The position numbers and the translations under genes were made by a program. A stretch of 64,000 nt of DNA from Dyella sp. GSA-30 (GTDB lineage Bacteria > Pseudomonadota > Gammaproteobacteria > Xanthomonadales > Rhodanobacteraceae), in assembly GCF_027924605.1 (NCBI RefSeq), contig NZ_AP027042.1, positions 4,751,524 through 4,815,523 of the forward strand. The letters are read 5' to 3'. Under the pieces are notes generated by a model, which saw only the letters and a program-made list of their open reading frames with translations, was not told the origin of the DNA and did not search any database. Positions 34,936 to 43,732 of this stretch are shown here, piece by piece. Positions within the stretch are counted from its first letter, which is position 1. Every line of letters starts with the position of its first letter.

Positions 34936-36465
34936 TTACTGGATTTCCGCCGTTTTCTCTGCTGACGCATTGGCCGGCAGCTTCGGATACGGAAACAGTT
35001 TGATCAACGGCACCGACAAGCCATCGTCGCCGACGACACGGCAGTGCGTACGATCGAGCTGACGTGGTTCGTCCACGCCGCAGCTGTGCGCAATGATGCC
35101 CACTTCCTGCATCACATTACGTGCGTAGTGGAATACGCGCTCGCTCTTGTCGGTGACGACCAGGCCACGCTGCAACTTGGGATTTTGCGTGGTGATACCG
35201 GTAGGACAGGTATTGCGATTGCACTGCAGCGACTGGATGCACCCCAGTGCCAGCATGAAGCCGCGTGCCGAATTGACGAAGTCGGCGCCGATCGAGATGG
35301 CCCAGGCCACATCGTAGGCCGTGATGCACTTGCCCGAGCAGATCACCTTGACGCGATCACGCAGGCCCTTTTCGATCAGCACGTTGATCACCGCCGGTAG
35401 CGCTTCGTGAAGCGGCAGGCCGACACCTTCCATCAAGGTCTGCGGTGCCGCACCGGTGCCACCTTCGGAACCGTCGATGATGATGAAATCAGGCGCGCTT
35501 TCGATGCCGCGGCGATGGATTTCATCGCACAGCTCGACGATCCATTCGACTCCGCCAAAGACCGCCTTGAAGCCGGTCGGCTTGCCGGTCAGGTCGCGGA
35601 TGTGCGCGACCTTGTCGAGCAGCTCGTAGATGTTGCCGATGTCGGTATGGCGATTCGGGCTCTGCGAATCCTCTCCCACCGCAATGCCACGGATGGCGGC
35701 GATTTCCGGCGTCACCTTCGCGCCCGGCAACAAGCCGCCCATGCCGGGCTTGGCGCCCTGACCGAGCTTGATGCTGACCATCTTGACCTGCTTGTGCGCG
35801 CAGATCGCCTTCAACTTGTCGTCGTCGAGTTTGCCATCCGCTGTGCGTACACCGTACTTGGCCGTGCCGATCTCGAACACGATGTCGCAACCGCCTTCGA
35901 GGTGATACGGCGCCAGACCGCCCTCACCCGTATCCATCCAGATGCCGGCCTTCGCCGCACCATGCGATAGCGCGCGCACCGCCGGTGCCGACAGGGCGCC
36001 GAAGCTCATCGCGGAGATATTGAAGAACGCCGAATGGCTGTATGGCTCGCGTGCGTACGGCCCGATCGTCACTGGCTTGGGCTCGACCGCCTGCTCGCCC
36101 AGCGCCGGAAATGGTGCATTGACGAAGAACGGCACGCCTTCGCCGCGCAGGTCGCGACTGGAGCCGAAGGCGTTAGTGTTGTCGACGTTCTTGGCGGCGC
36201 GATAAACCCAGGTGCGCTGCGCGCGATTGAACGGCATTTCTTCGCGGTCGCTGGAATACAGGTACTGGCGGAAGAACTCGCCCAGGTGCAAAAACCAGTA
36301 ACGGAAGTGGCCGATCACCGGGAAGTTGCGCAAGACCGAATTGGCCTCCTGATTGCGGTCGACCATCCAGACCACGGCGATGACCGCCACCAGGATCACC
36401 AACAGCAGAATGAACAGGGCCGCGAAAGTCTCGACAACCACGATCAACCAATGTGCAAATCCCAT
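34936..36465 (-). CDS. Membrane-anchored FMN-binding glutamate synthase-like protein
   Basis: This 509-residue protein has an N-terminal membrane segment at about residues 6-34 (IVVVETFAALFILLLVILVAV). The rest is the central FMN/Fe-S domain of glutamate synthase: FNISAMSFGALSAPAVRALSHGA, DGSEGGTGAAPQTLMEG, IGADFVNSARGFMLALGC and the cysteines in CIQSLQCNRNTCPTG that ligate a [3Fe-4S] cluster. It lacks the glutamine amidotransferase domain and the GltB C-terminal helix, so it is not a standard GOGAT large subunit. Such proteins are widespread and their reaction is unproven. It is a single-gene unit, with repeat B between it and purT. Confidence 0.85.
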   Translation of the reverse strand: MGFAHWLIVVVETFAALFILLLVILVAVIAVVWMVDRNQEANSVLRNFPVIGHFRYWFLHLGEFFRQYLYSSDREEMPFNRAQRTWVYRAAKNVDNTNAFGSSRDLRGEGVPFFVNAPFPALGEQAVEPKPVTIGPYAREPYSHSAFFNISAMSFGALSAPAVRALSHGAAKAGIWMDTGEGGLAPYHLEGGCDIVFEIGTAKYGVRTADGKLDDDKLKAICAHKQVKMVSIKLGQGAKPGMGGLLPGAKVTPEIAAIRGIAVGEDSQSPNRHTDIGNIYELLDKVAHIRDLTGKPTGFKAVFGGVEWIVELCDEIHRRGIESAPDFIIIDGSEGGTGAAPQTLMEGVGLPLHEALPAVINVLIEKGLRDRVKVICSGKCITAYDVAWAISIGADFVNSARGFMLALGCIQSLQCNRNTCPTGITTQNPKLQRGLVVTDKSERVFHYARNVMQEVGIIAHSCGVDEPRQLDRTHCRVVGDDGLSVPLIKLFPYPKLPANASAEKTAEIQ

Positions 36466-36570
36466 ACTGCGCTCCGTTGCGGTGATTCGAATCGGGCTAG
36501 CGTATACCCGACTGCATGCTTGATGCTTTCGAGGCGATGAAAGAGAACCTCAACAACCCTCACCCTTCAT

Positions 36571-36680
36571 CGTCGTCCCGGCGAAGGCTAAGGACCCATC
36601 CCTCAGTTTTCGCCTGTCAGACAGCGTGAGGCAAGCCTCTACGCTGAAGGGTAGATCCCGGCCTTCGCCGGGATGACGGA
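36571..36680. repeat. Intergenic repeat family B, copy 1 (paired CCGGCG hairpins)
   Basis: The left arm is CGTCCCGGCGAAGG; the right arm GATCCCGGCCTTCGCCGGGAT is a strong hairpin, and the arms are inverted copies enclosing a variable middle (CCTCAG...GTCTGACA-like in both copies). The element ends 12 bases from the stop of purT. A second copy is at 43565-43673. Confidence 0.8.
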
Positions 36681-36691
36681 TAGGAGAGGCT

Positions 36692-37873
36692 TTAGATTTC
36701 TACGCGTAATTTCCTGGCGGCGCGAATCGCCTTGGCCTTGGCCGCCTCGATGTCCTCGTCGCGGGCCAGGGTGACCGCCATGCGGCGGCGGCCTTTTACC
36801 GTCGGCTTACCGAAGATGCGCAGCTGCGTGTCCGCCTCGACCAGCGCTTCGGCCACCCCCTGGTAACGCGGCGCCTCACCGTCGCCTTCCACCAGCACCG
36901 CGCAGGACGCCGAGGGGCCGAGCTGACGAATGACTGGAATCGGCAGGCCGAGGATGGCGCGCGCGTGCAAGGCGAATTCGGATAGCTCCTGCGATACCAG
37001 GGTCACCAGGCCGGTGTCGTGCGGACGCGGGCTGACCTCCGAGAAAATCACCGCGTCGCCCTTGACGAAAAACTCCACGCCAAAGACACCCCAGCCACCC
37101 AGTGCGCCGGTGATCGCCTCCGCCTGGCGCTGCGCGTCGGCCAAGGCCAGCTCGCTCATCGGCTGCGGTTGCCAGGACTCGCGGTAGTCGCCATCTTCCT
37201 GGCGATGCCCGATCGGCGCGCAGAAACTGACCCCGTCCTTGTGGCGCACGGTCAACAGGGTAATTTCGTAATCGAAGTCGATAAACCCCTCGACGATCAC
37301 CCGCCCCTTGCCGGCACGGCCGCCGGATTGGGCATAGTCCCAGGCGGCATCGAGCTGGTCCTCGCGCTTGACCACGCTCTGGCCCTTGCCGGAGGAGCTC
37401 ATCACCGGCTTGATCACGAACGGCAGGCCGAGCGTGGCGGCAGCCTCGCGGTATTCGCCCACGCTGTCGCAGAAGCGGTACGGTGAAGTCGGCAACTTCA
37501 ACTCTTCGGCGGCTAGGCGGCGAATGCCTTCGCGGTCCATGGTGAGCAGTGCGGCACGCGCGGTCGGGATCACCTTCAGACCGGTCTTTTCCAGTTCGAC
37601 CAGGGTCGGTGTGTGGATGGCCTCGATTTCTGGCACAACCAGATCGGGCTTTTCCTGCTCGATCAGCGCGCGCAAAGCAGCCCCATCGAGCATGTCGATC
37701 ACGTGGCTGCGATGCGCCACCTGCATGGCCGGTGCGTGTGCGTAGCGATCGACGGCAATGACCTCGACGGCATAACGCTGCAGCTCGATGGCCACTTCCT
37801 TGCCAAGCTCGCCGGAGCCGAGCAGCAGGACGCGCAGGGCATGGTCGGAATGCGGGGTGCCGAAAGGCTTCAT
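36692..37873 (-). CDS. purT: Formate-dependent phosphoribosylglycinamide formyltransferase
   Basis: This ATP-grasp enzyme makes formyl-GAR from GAR, formate and ATP in purine synthesis, an alternative to the folate-dependent PurN. The 393-residue length equals E. coli PurT (392). Motifs: N-terminal [30 protein letters not shown], the phosphate-binding loop [10 protein letters not shown] (about residues 160-169) and [29 protein letters not shown], which holds the Mg-binding glutamates. The start, ATG 37873, follows a divergent promoter region shared with the transglutaminase-like gene. Confidence 0.95.
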   Translation of the reverse strand: MKPFGTPHSDHALRVLLLGSGELGKEVAIELQRYAVEVIAVDRYAHAPAMQVAHRSHVIDMLDGAALRALIEQEKPDLVVPEIEAIHTPTLVELEKTGLKVIPTARAALLTMDREGIRRLAAEELKLPTSPYRFCDSVGEYREAAATLGLPFVIKPVMSSSGKGQSVVKREDQLDAAWDYAQSGGRAGKGRVIVEGFIDFDYEITLLTVRHKDGVSFCAPIGHRQEDGDYRESWQPQPMSELALADAQRQAEAITGALGGWGVFGVEFFVKGDAVIFSEVSPRPHDTGLVTLVSQELSEFALHARAILGLPIPVIRQLGPSASCAVLVEGDGEAPRYQGVAEALVEADTQLRIFGKPTVKGRRRMAVTLARDEDIEAAKAKAIRAARKLRVEI

Positions 37874-38019
37874 TGGGATCTCCGGTGGTCCAATTGGCTA
37901 TTGTAAGTGGAGCGCAATTGGCCATGGAAACGCCTATCCATCAGATTACGCTGCATGGCAGATTGACGCCGGGCTTTTCCAGGCGTTCACTGTAGCTGTC
38001 CCACCCCAGGACACTCATC

Positions 38020-39510
38020 ATGCGTAGCCGTACGACCGCCCTGCTCTTGCTGGTGCTGTTATGGTGCGTACCCGCCTGGCTGCCAGCCCAGGCCAATGTC
38101 GGCACATCCGACGAAACCTGGATGAGTGTGCGCCTGGCCGGGCGCAAGATCGGCCATCTGCTGATCGAGCATGAGCGCGACAGCGACCGGATCGTCACTA
38201 CCCAGTCGCTGACGATCCTGCTTAACCGCAATGGCAAGAGCATCCCGATGAGCAATATGACCCGCAGCGTGGAAACGCTGGGCGGGGAACCACTGGCTTT
38301 CGCCTCTCGCACTTCGATGTCGGCCATCGACAGCACTGTCAATGGCAGCCGCCAGGCGGATGGTTCGTACAAGGTCGTGAGCAATGTCGGCGGCATGGAA
38401 CAGCTATCGAGTATCGACTGGCCGCAGGGCTCGCTGATGGCCGAAGGCCTGCGCCGAACGATGCTGGCCCAGGCCGGGCACACCGGCCAGCGTTACCAGG
38501 TACACGTGTTCGATCAGGCCACCCAGCAGGCGGTGCCGATCCAGGTCGACGTGTTGGGTTACGAACCGGTGGAGCTGCCGGGCAGCACGGAAATGCTCAA
38601 TCACCAACGGCAAACCTTGCAGACATCCAGGGGCCTGCAGACCATCGACCTGTGGCTCGACCGCGATGGGCAGGTTCGCAAGGGTGTCTTGACGATGATG
38701 GGGCGCCAGCTGGAAATGCTGGCCTGCGACCGTAGTTGTGCGCTGGCGCCGGAGCAGGACCTGGACATGTTTCGTGCAGCCATGATCGACTCGCCGCGCC
38801 CGCTGCCGGTGTATATGCGCGATGCCTTCCTGCGCTATCGCATTCGCGTCAGCGGAGATTCCCCGCAACCGGTGATCAATACTGACGAACAGCGCGTATT
38901 GCGCCTGCCTAGCGGTGATTGGCAAGTCGATGTCGGCGTGTCGCACCCTGGTGGGCAGCCGCCGCCGACCGACGCCGATCGCAAGGCGAATCTCTGGGTG
39001 CAATCGGATGCACCGGCCATCCGGGAGCTGTCCGCCGTGGCCGTGGGCAGCGCCAGCAGCGACCAGGAAAAAATGCGCCGGATGCGCGTCTTCGTCAGCA
39101 ACTACATTACCGAGCACGGCCTGGATGTGGGCTATGCCTCGGCGCTGGAGGTGGTGGGCAGCCACCAGGGCGACTGCACCGAATACGCGATCCTGCTGAC
39201 CGCACTGGCCCGCGCGCAGGGCATCCCGGCACGCATGGTCACGGGCATGGTCTATGCCGATCGCTACGCCGGTGCCTCGCGTGTCTTCCTGCCGCATGCC
39301 TGGGTGCAGGCCTGGGTCAATGGACGCTGGCAGAGCTACGACGCGGCCCTGCGCCGTTTCGATACCACCCATATCGCAATTGATTCGGGCGACGGCGATC
39401 CCTGGCATTTCTTCAATGCCAGCAATGTGTTCGCCACCCTGCACATCGAGGATGCGAGCGCTTATTGGGAGCTGTTCTCTTCCCCACCGCCGGCCGGGCC
39501 GTCGATCTGA
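38020..39510 (+). CDS. Secreted transglutaminase-like cysteine protease-fold protein
   Basis: This 496-residue protein has a signal peptide (MRSRTTALLLLVLLWCVPAWLPAQA). The N-terminal 300 residues form a beta-rich region without a recognised family (WMSVRLAGRKIGHLLIEHERD, and LFV-type strands). The C-terminal transglutaminase-core domain holds a full triad: Cys386 in GDCTEYA, His426 in LPHAWVQAWV and Asp441 in SYDAAL. Bacterial members of this core are peptidases or cross-linking enzymes acting in the periplasm. Divergent from purT. The SPFH gene follows by 66 bases. The substrate is unknown. Confidence 0.85.
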   Translation: MRSRTTALLLLVLLWCVPAWLPAQANVGTSDETWMSVRLAGRKIGHLLIEHERDSDRIVTTQSLTILLNRNGKSIPMSNMTRSVETLGGEPLAFASRTSMSAIDSTVNGSRQADGSYKVVSNVGGMEQLSSIDWPQGSLMAEGLRRTMLAQAGHTGQRYQVHVFDQATQQAVPIQVDVLGYEPVELPGSTEMLNHQRQTLQTSRGLQTIDLWLDRDGQVRKGVLTMMGRQLEMLACDRSCALAPEQDLDMFRAAMIDSPRPLPVYMRDAFLRYRIRVSGDSPQPVINTDEQRVLRLPSGDWQVDVGVSHPGGQPPPTDADRKANLWVQSDAPAIRELSAVAVGSASSDQEKMRRMRVFVSNYITEHGLDVGYASALEVVGSHQGDCTEYAILLTALARAQGIPARMVTGMVYADRYAGASRVFLPHAWVQAWVNGRWQSYDAALRRFDTTHIAIDSGDGDPWHFFNASNVFATLHIEDASAYWELFSSPPPAGPSI

Positions 39511-39531
39511 ATCCGGCAGCACTTGCAATCT

Positions 39532-39548
39532 GATATCTTTTTGATATC
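39532..39548. promoter_or_regulatory. Two GATATC boxes 11 bp apart upstream of the SPFH/RHH genes
   Basis: GATATC at 39532-39537 and 39543-39548 are separated by five T, so the two sites repeat with an 11-bp period, about one helical turn. They lie 29 bases upstream of the SPFH start (39577). Ribbon-helix-helix dimers bind such short tandem sites cooperatively, and an RHH gene follows in the same operon. Autoregulation is inferred only. Confidence 0.4.
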
Positions 39549-39576
39549 TACTTCTCCCACCTAAGGGAGGGTAGTC

Positions 39577-40437
39577 ATGAACGAGCGTGAAGGGTTTTCC
39601 GTCGCCGGCATTCCAATGGTGCTGTTCTGCATCGTGCTGGCGATCGTCGGCGCAGCTTTTTACCTGAATGCCGATCACGATGCGCGCGCGGTATTGCTGG
39701 GCGTACCGTTTCATATCCTCGCCGCTTTCCTGGCCAAGGGTTTCTTCCAGGTCGCGCCGAACGAGGGGCAGGTATTGCAGCTGTTCGGCAAGTACTCCGG
39801 TACGGTACGGCTGGAGGGTCTACGCTGGACCAACCCGTTCTACAGCCGCCGTCGCATCTCGTTGCGCGTGCGCAATTTCGAAAGCAGCAAGTTGAAGGTC
39901 AACGACGCGGACGGCAATCCGATCGAGATCGCCGCCATCGTGGTCTGGCAGGTTGTGGATACGGCCGAGGCCGTGTTCTGTGTGGACGATTACGAAAACT
40001 TCGTGCATATCCAGAGCGAATCGGCGCTGCGCCAGATGGCGCAAAACTATCCTTACGACGCGCATGACGATGGCAAACCATCGCTGCGCAGTCACGGCGA
40101 GGTGATCAACAATCACCTGCGCGACGAGATTCAGGCACGCCTTGAAAAAGCCGGCGTCAGCGTCATCGAAGCACGCATCAGCCACCTTGCCTACGCACAG
40201 GAAATTGCCCAGGCGATGCTGCAACGGCAGCAGGCGAACGCGATCGTGGCGGCACGCGAACGCATCGTCGAAGGTGCAGTCGGTATGGTCGCTATGGCGC
40301 TGGAAAAATTGCGTCAGCAAGGCGTGGTGGAACTGGACGAAGAGCGCAAGGCCGCCATGGTCAGCAACCTGCTGGTCGTGCTGTGCGGTGATCGTTCGAC
40401 GCAACCGGTCGTCAATGCCGGCACCATCTACAGCTGA
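39577..40437 (+). CDS. SPFH-domain (band 7 / stomatin-like) membrane protein
   Basis: This 286-residue protein has two N-terminal membrane segments (about residues 9-29 IPMVLFCIVLAIVGAAFYL and about 38-58). An SPFH domain (about 65-230) follows, containing NEGQVLQLFGKYSGTVRLEGLRWTNPF, VVWQVVDTAEAVFCVDDYE and SVIEARISHLAYAQEIAQAML. Scaffold proteins of this family organise membrane microdomains, often with protease or regulatory partners. A stop-to-start gap of 3 bases leads to the RHH gene and then a CPBP protease gene, so the three appear to be one operon. AAGGGAGGGT precedes ATG 39577. Confidence 0.88.
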   Translation: MNEREGFSVAGIPMVLFCIVLAIVGAAFYLNADHDARAVLLGVPFHILAAFLAKGFFQVAPNEGQVLQLFGKYSGTVRLEGLRWTNPFYSRRRISLRVRNFESSKLKVNDADGNPIEIAAIVVWQVVDTAEAVFCVDDYENFVHIQSESALRQMAQNYPYDAHDDGKPSLRSHGEVINNHLRDEIQARLEKAGVSVIEARISHLAYAQEIAQAMLQRQQANAIVAARERIVEGAVGMVAMALEKLRQQGVVELDEERKAAMVSNLLVVLCGDRSTQPVVNAGTIYS

Positions 40438-40440
40438 CGA

Positions 40441-40653
40441 ATGGCAGCCGATAAAAAAGCTTATCCGCTGCGCATAAGCGCCACCGTGCTCGACGCCATG
40501 CAGCGTTGGGCCGACGACGACCTGCGCAGCGTCAACGCCCAGATCGAATTCGTGCTGCGCGATGCCCTGCGCAAGCACGGCAGGCTCAAACCCGGCGGCA
40601 TCACGCCGGTCATAGACGACGCCATCGACGAAAGCAACGATACCGATAGCTGA
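40441..40653 (+). CDS. Arc-type ribbon-helix-helix DNA-binding protein
   Basis: This 70-residue protein begins 3 bases after the SPFH stop. The ribbon strand (AYPLRISATVLDAM) and the two helices (QRWADDDLRSVNAQIEFVLRDALRKHG) give the Arc/CopG-like fold. The basic/acidic alternation and the short acidic tail (DDAIDESNDTDS) are typical. It could repress its own operon; see the GATATC boxes at 39532-39548. A toxin partner is not seen, so it is not an obvious antitoxin. Confidence 0.75.
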   Translation: MAADKKAYPLRISATVLDAMQRWADDDLRSVNAQIEFVLRDALRKHGRLKPGGITPVIDDAIDESNDTDS

Positions 40654-40667
40654 TCGGAGTCACTTCC

Positions 40668-41447
40668 ATGAATACGCTTCCTCCCGCACTCCCGCAACGG
40701 CGTGCTCACCTTCGGCTTGCCTTGTATCTGGGTCTCGCCGCCATCGTCGCGAACCTGCTGGTGCAACCGTATCAAATGGCCTTGATGCCGCACGCATACG
40801 CGCGAGTGACACTTCCGTTGTGGCAGGTCATGGCCTTGCAGGCGCTGCAATCGGGCGTCATGTGTTTCCTGTTGGGCTGGGCGGGTCTGACCCTGGGCGC
40901 ACGTCACGGTCTTGGCGCACCCTGGCTGCAAGCGTGGATCGAGCACCGCCGTCTCGCCAGGCAAGGACATTGGCTGTTGGCGATCGGCCTGGGTGTGATG
41001 GGCGCATTGATCGTGATCGCGTTGACACACGCCGGCGCAGGCGCTGTCGCTCATCATGCCGGCAACGCCGGAACCGGCATGGCCTGGCGCGGTGCACTGG
41101 CCTCGTTCTATGGCGGTATCGTCGAGGAGACACTGTGCCGGCTGTTCCTGGTCGGCCTGTTCGTCTGGTTGCTGGCGCTGCTTAATCATCGGCAGGCCTC
41201 TCGCTGGATGTATGTCGTCGCAATCATCCTTGCCGCCGTGCTCTTCGGTGCGGGGCACCTGCCCGCCATGATCGCCAGCGGCATACATCCGACCGCATTC
41301 GCCGTAACGCGCGTCATCGGTCTCAATGCCGTCATCGGCATTTTCTTCGGGGGCGTGTATTGGAAATACGGGCTGGAACACGCGATGGTCGCGCACTTTT
41401 CCGCCGACCTTGTGCTGCATGTGCTGCTGCCCTTGCTGATGGGTTGA
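40668..41447 (+). CDS. CPBP-family intramembrane metalloprotease (Abi/CAAX type)
   Basis: This 259-residue protein has about seven to eight membrane segments. The conserved family motifs are visible: EETLCR (EExxxR motif, about residue 152), HLP in VLFGAGHLPAMI (about 199) and a final His in YGLEHAMVAHFSADL. These form the glutamate/histidine active site of Rce1-like intramembrane proteases. The gene follows the RHH gene by 14 bases, suggesting a link to the SPFH membrane protein. The substrate is unknown. Confidence 0.85.
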   Translation: MNTLPPALPQRRAHLRLALYLGLAAIVANLLVQPYQMALMPHAYARVTLPLWQVMALQALQSGVMCFLLGWAGLTLGARHGLGAPWLQAWIEHRRLARQGHWLLAIGLGVMGALIVIALTHAGAGAVAHHAGNAGTGMAWRGALASFYGGIVEETLCRLFLVGLFVWLLALLNHRQASRWMYVVAIILAAVLFGAGHLPAMIASGIHPTAFAVTRVIGLNAVIGIFFGGVYWKYGLEHAMVAHFSADLVLHVLLPLLMG

Positions 41448-41522
41448 TCCGAGCAAGAAGCGGATGGCCGGCCCTGGGCATCGGACGGAAGATGGCCACA
41501 CCCGATACTCAGGAGCCTTCTC

Positions 41523-41984
41523 ATGTCCTTTCGCATCACCGGTCTGCCGGCCGAACCGTTCCAGGATCTGTTCGCGCTATCGGATAGCGAGCTGGCCGCG
41601 CGCAAGGCGCGACGCTTCATCGCCGATTCGCATGGCTTTCCCTGCCGGATCAGCCTGACCGACGCCGAGATCGGTCAGGAGGTTATTCTGGTCAACTACG
41701 AGCATCAGCCGGCCGACTCGCCGTTTCGCTCCACGCATGCGATTTTTGTTCGCGCCGGCGAACAGCAATACGACGCCATCGACAGTATTCCGGAACAATT
41801 GCGTCGCCGCCTGTTGTCGGTACGCGGCTTCGATCATCAAGGCATGATGCATGACGCGGACGTGATCGAAGGCAAGCAACTCGAGTCGCTGATCGAACGG
41901 TTATTGGACAACCCGTCGATCGACTATCTGCACATTCACATGGCACGCCCGGGTTGCTACGCCGCGCGAGTGGAGCGCGCCTGA
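41523..41984 (+). CDS. DUF1203-family protein
   Basis: This 153-residue protein matches the DUF1203 pattern: FRITGLPAEPFQDLFALSDSEL, HGFPCRISLTDAEIGQEVILVNYEHQPADSPFRSTHAIFV, and the end YLHIHMARPGCYAARV. No biochemical role is known. It lacks a signal peptide and is probably cytoplasmic. AGGAG precedes ATG 41523. It converges with the DUF423 gene, their stops 4 bases apart. Confidence 0.85.
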   Translation: MSFRITGLPAEPFQDLFALSDSELAARKARRFIADSHGFPCRISLTDAEIGQEVILVNYEHQPADSPFRSTHAIFVRAGEQQYDAIDSIPEQLRRRLLSVRGFDHQGMMHDADVIEGKQLESLIERLLDNPSIDYLHIHMARPGCYAARVERA

Positions 41985-41988
41985 GCGG

Positions 41989-42375
41989 TCAGGTCCGACG
42001 GCGTACCGCAAGACCCAACGCGATCCAGCCGACAATGAAGGCCACGCCGCCCAGCGGCGTGATCGCACCGCACCAACGCGGCGCACCCAGCGCAAGCGCA
42101 TACAGGCTCCCGCTGAAAAGCACGATACCGATCGCAAAGGCAATTACCGCCCAACGTGCGCCGCGACCGCCGAGGAAAACGGCAAGGCCCAGGGCCAGGG
42201 CGTGCCAGAAGTGATATTGCACCGCGGTATGCCAAAGCTCGCTACCGCGTGCATCGAGCACATCTCGCAACGCATGCGCGCCGAACGCTCCAAGAAGTAC
42301 TGCACTGGCACCGGCCAGGCCCAATAGCCAGGCTGCCCATGTGCTATCGATGGAAGATGAGACAGTTTGTCGCAT
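41989..42375 (-). CDS. DUF423-family small membrane protein
   Basis: This 128-residue protein has four membrane segments, including WLLGLAGASAVLLGAFGAHALRD, HFWHALALGLAVFLG and AITPLGGVAFIVGWIALGLAV. GAFGAHALRD and YHFWHALAL are the DUF423 hallmarks (YgdD-like in E. coli). The start used is ATG 42375; a longer open frame upstream lacks support. It may share promoter space with the divergent SCO gene (80 bases). Confidence 0.85.
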   Translation of the reverse strand: MRQTVSSSIDSTWAAWLLGLAGASAVLLGAFGAHALRDVLDARGSELWHTAVQYHFWHALALGLAVFLGGRGARWAVIAFAIGIVLFSGSLYALALGAPRWCGAITPLGGVAFIVGWIALGLAVRRRT

Positions 42376-42455
42376 GACAGGAAATCTCTTGGGAATGACG
42401 CGGCGACCAGTCGCGTGTCGTATGCTCACGTATCACGACCGCTGCCGATGTTCTC

Positions 42456-43085
42456 ATGATTGATGTTCGCATGAAGCTCCCTTTCGCGCGCCTCGCCCTG
42501 CTGATACCGCTCGCGCTGGCCAGCCTCGGTCTGGCTGCCTGCCATCAGCAGGACGATGCGGTCTGGCGACTGGTCCAGGTGGCCGGCCATATGCCGGATC
42601 TCGATTTCCACCTGACCGATGACCAGGGCAAACCGGTCAGCGGCAAAGACTATCGCGGCAAGGTGGTGCTGCTCTATTTCGGCTATACCCACTGCCCTGA
42701 CGTGTGCCCGTTGACGCTCGCGCAACTGCATGTGGTGATGCAACGTCTCGGCCCTCTGGCCGATAACGTACGCATCCTTTTCGTCAGCGTCGATCCGGCA
42801 CGCGACACGCCCGAGATCATGCACGCCTATGTCAATGCCTTCGATCCGCGCGCCATTGGCCTGACCGGTTCGGCTGGCGACATCGAGGCGTTGAGCAAAC
42901 GTTATCGCTCGGCCTTCACGCGCGAACCGGACAAGGGCGACGGCAACTACGAGGTCAGCCATAGCTCGGCGATCTATGTGTTCGACCGGGAAGGCAAGGC
43001 ACGTTTGTTGTCCACGCCCAACAATCCGCAAAGCGATATGGTGCATGACCTGCATCTGTTGATCGAACCGGGAACCACACCATGA
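42456..43085 (+). CDS. SCO-family copper chaperone lipoprotein
   Basis: This 209-residue periplasm-facing protein delivers copper to the CuA site of cytochrome oxidase or serves as a thiol redox factor. A lipobox (LASLGLAAC) anchors it to the inner membrane. The thioredoxin-like fold has the copper-binding CPDVC at residues 80-84 and the third ligand His in SHSSAIYVFD (about 169). An alternative ATG is at 42471 and would remove five residues; no strong ribosome site decides between them. It overlaps the PCu(A)C gene by 4 bases (ATGA). Confidence 0.88.
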   Translation: MIDVRMKLPFARLALLIPLALASLGLAACHQQDDAVWRLVQVAGHMPDLDFHLTDDQGKPVSGKDYRGKVVLLYFGYTHCPDVCPLTLAQLHVVMQRLGPLADNVRILFVSVDPARDTPEIMHAYVNAFDPRAIGLTGSAGDIEALSKRYRSAFTREPDKGDGNYEVSHSSAIYVFDREGKARLLSTPNNPQSDMVHDLHLLIEPGTTP

Positions 43086-43525
43086 AGCTGCAGTTGCTGT
43101 TGTTTGTCGCTTTATTGATGCCCACACTCGGCAGCGCCACCGAGGCGCAACACGTCAAGGCCGATAACGCCTGGATTCGCCTGTTGCCCGCCAATCTTCC
43201 CGCCGGTGGTTTTGTTACGTTGCAGAACGACAGTGACCAGGCCGTTACGCTGCGCAGTGCCAGCAGTACCGCTTACGCTAGCGTCATGCTGCACAAGAGC
43301 AGCACCGACGGCGGCATGGGTCGCATGGAGATGGTCGATAGCCTGACTGTTCCCGCGCACGGTAAGGCGGAACTGTCGCCGGGTGGTTATCACCTGATGT
43401 TGATGGATGCGCCCAAGCCGTTGGCGGTGGGCGACAAGGTCGTCGTGACGCTGGTGTTCGGGGATGGCAGTTCGTCGGAAGTGGGGTTTGTTGTTCGGCC
43501 GGCGAATGCGGTGAATGGTGGGTGA
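43082..43525 (+). CDS. Periplasmic copper chaperone PCu(A)C
   Basis: This 147-residue secreted Cu(I) chaperone has a signal peptide (MKLQLLLFVALLMPTLGSA). The copper motif HxnMx21-22HxM is present: His and Met of MLHKSSTDGGMGRMEM and then GGYHLMLM, ligands for Cu(I). Members pass copper to the CuA subunit of cytochrome oxidase, usually beside SCO, which is so here with a 4-base overlap. It ends convergent to the CtaG-type gene on the other side of repeat B copy 2. Confidence 0.92.
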   Translation: MKLQLLLFVALLMPTLGSATEAQHVKADNAWIRLLPANLPAGGFVTLQNDSDQAVTLRSASSTAYASVMLHKSSTDGGMGRMEMVDSLTVPAHGKAELSPGGYHLMLMDAPKPLAVGDKVVVTLVFGDGSSSEVGFVVRPANAVNGG

Positions 43526-43564
43526 TGTCTTTCGCTGTTGTGCGAGAGGCAGACTCCCCTACTT

Positions 43565-43673
43565 CGTCATTCCGGCGGAGGCCGGAATCCATGCCTCAGC
43601 GTAGTTGCTTGCGAAAGGTTGTCTGACAAGCGAAGGCTGAGGAATAGATTCCGGCCTACGCCGGAATGACGGA
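43565..43673. repeat. Intergenic repeat family B, copy 2
   Basis: Inverted hairpin arms TCATTCCGGCGGAGGCCGGAAT and ATTCCGGCCTACGCCGGAAT flank a variable middle containing CTGACA. Same design as 36571-36680. Lies between the convergent PCu(A)C and CtaG-type genes, about 40 bases past the first stop. Confidence 0.8.
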
Positions 43674-43732
43674 TAGATAGGAATGGGCAAGGAGTGACGT
43701 AGCCCCTTCCGCTCGTTACCGCCTCTTCGCAA

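Noticed and set aside
36486-36494. GATTCGAATC resembling a tRNA T-loop
   Set aside because: No acceptor stem, anticodon arm or CCA-like context could be assembled around it.
38404-39714. 436-codon minus-strand frame
   Set aside because: Antisense to the transglutaminase-like gene with full Cys-His-Asp triad; no motifs in the reverse product.
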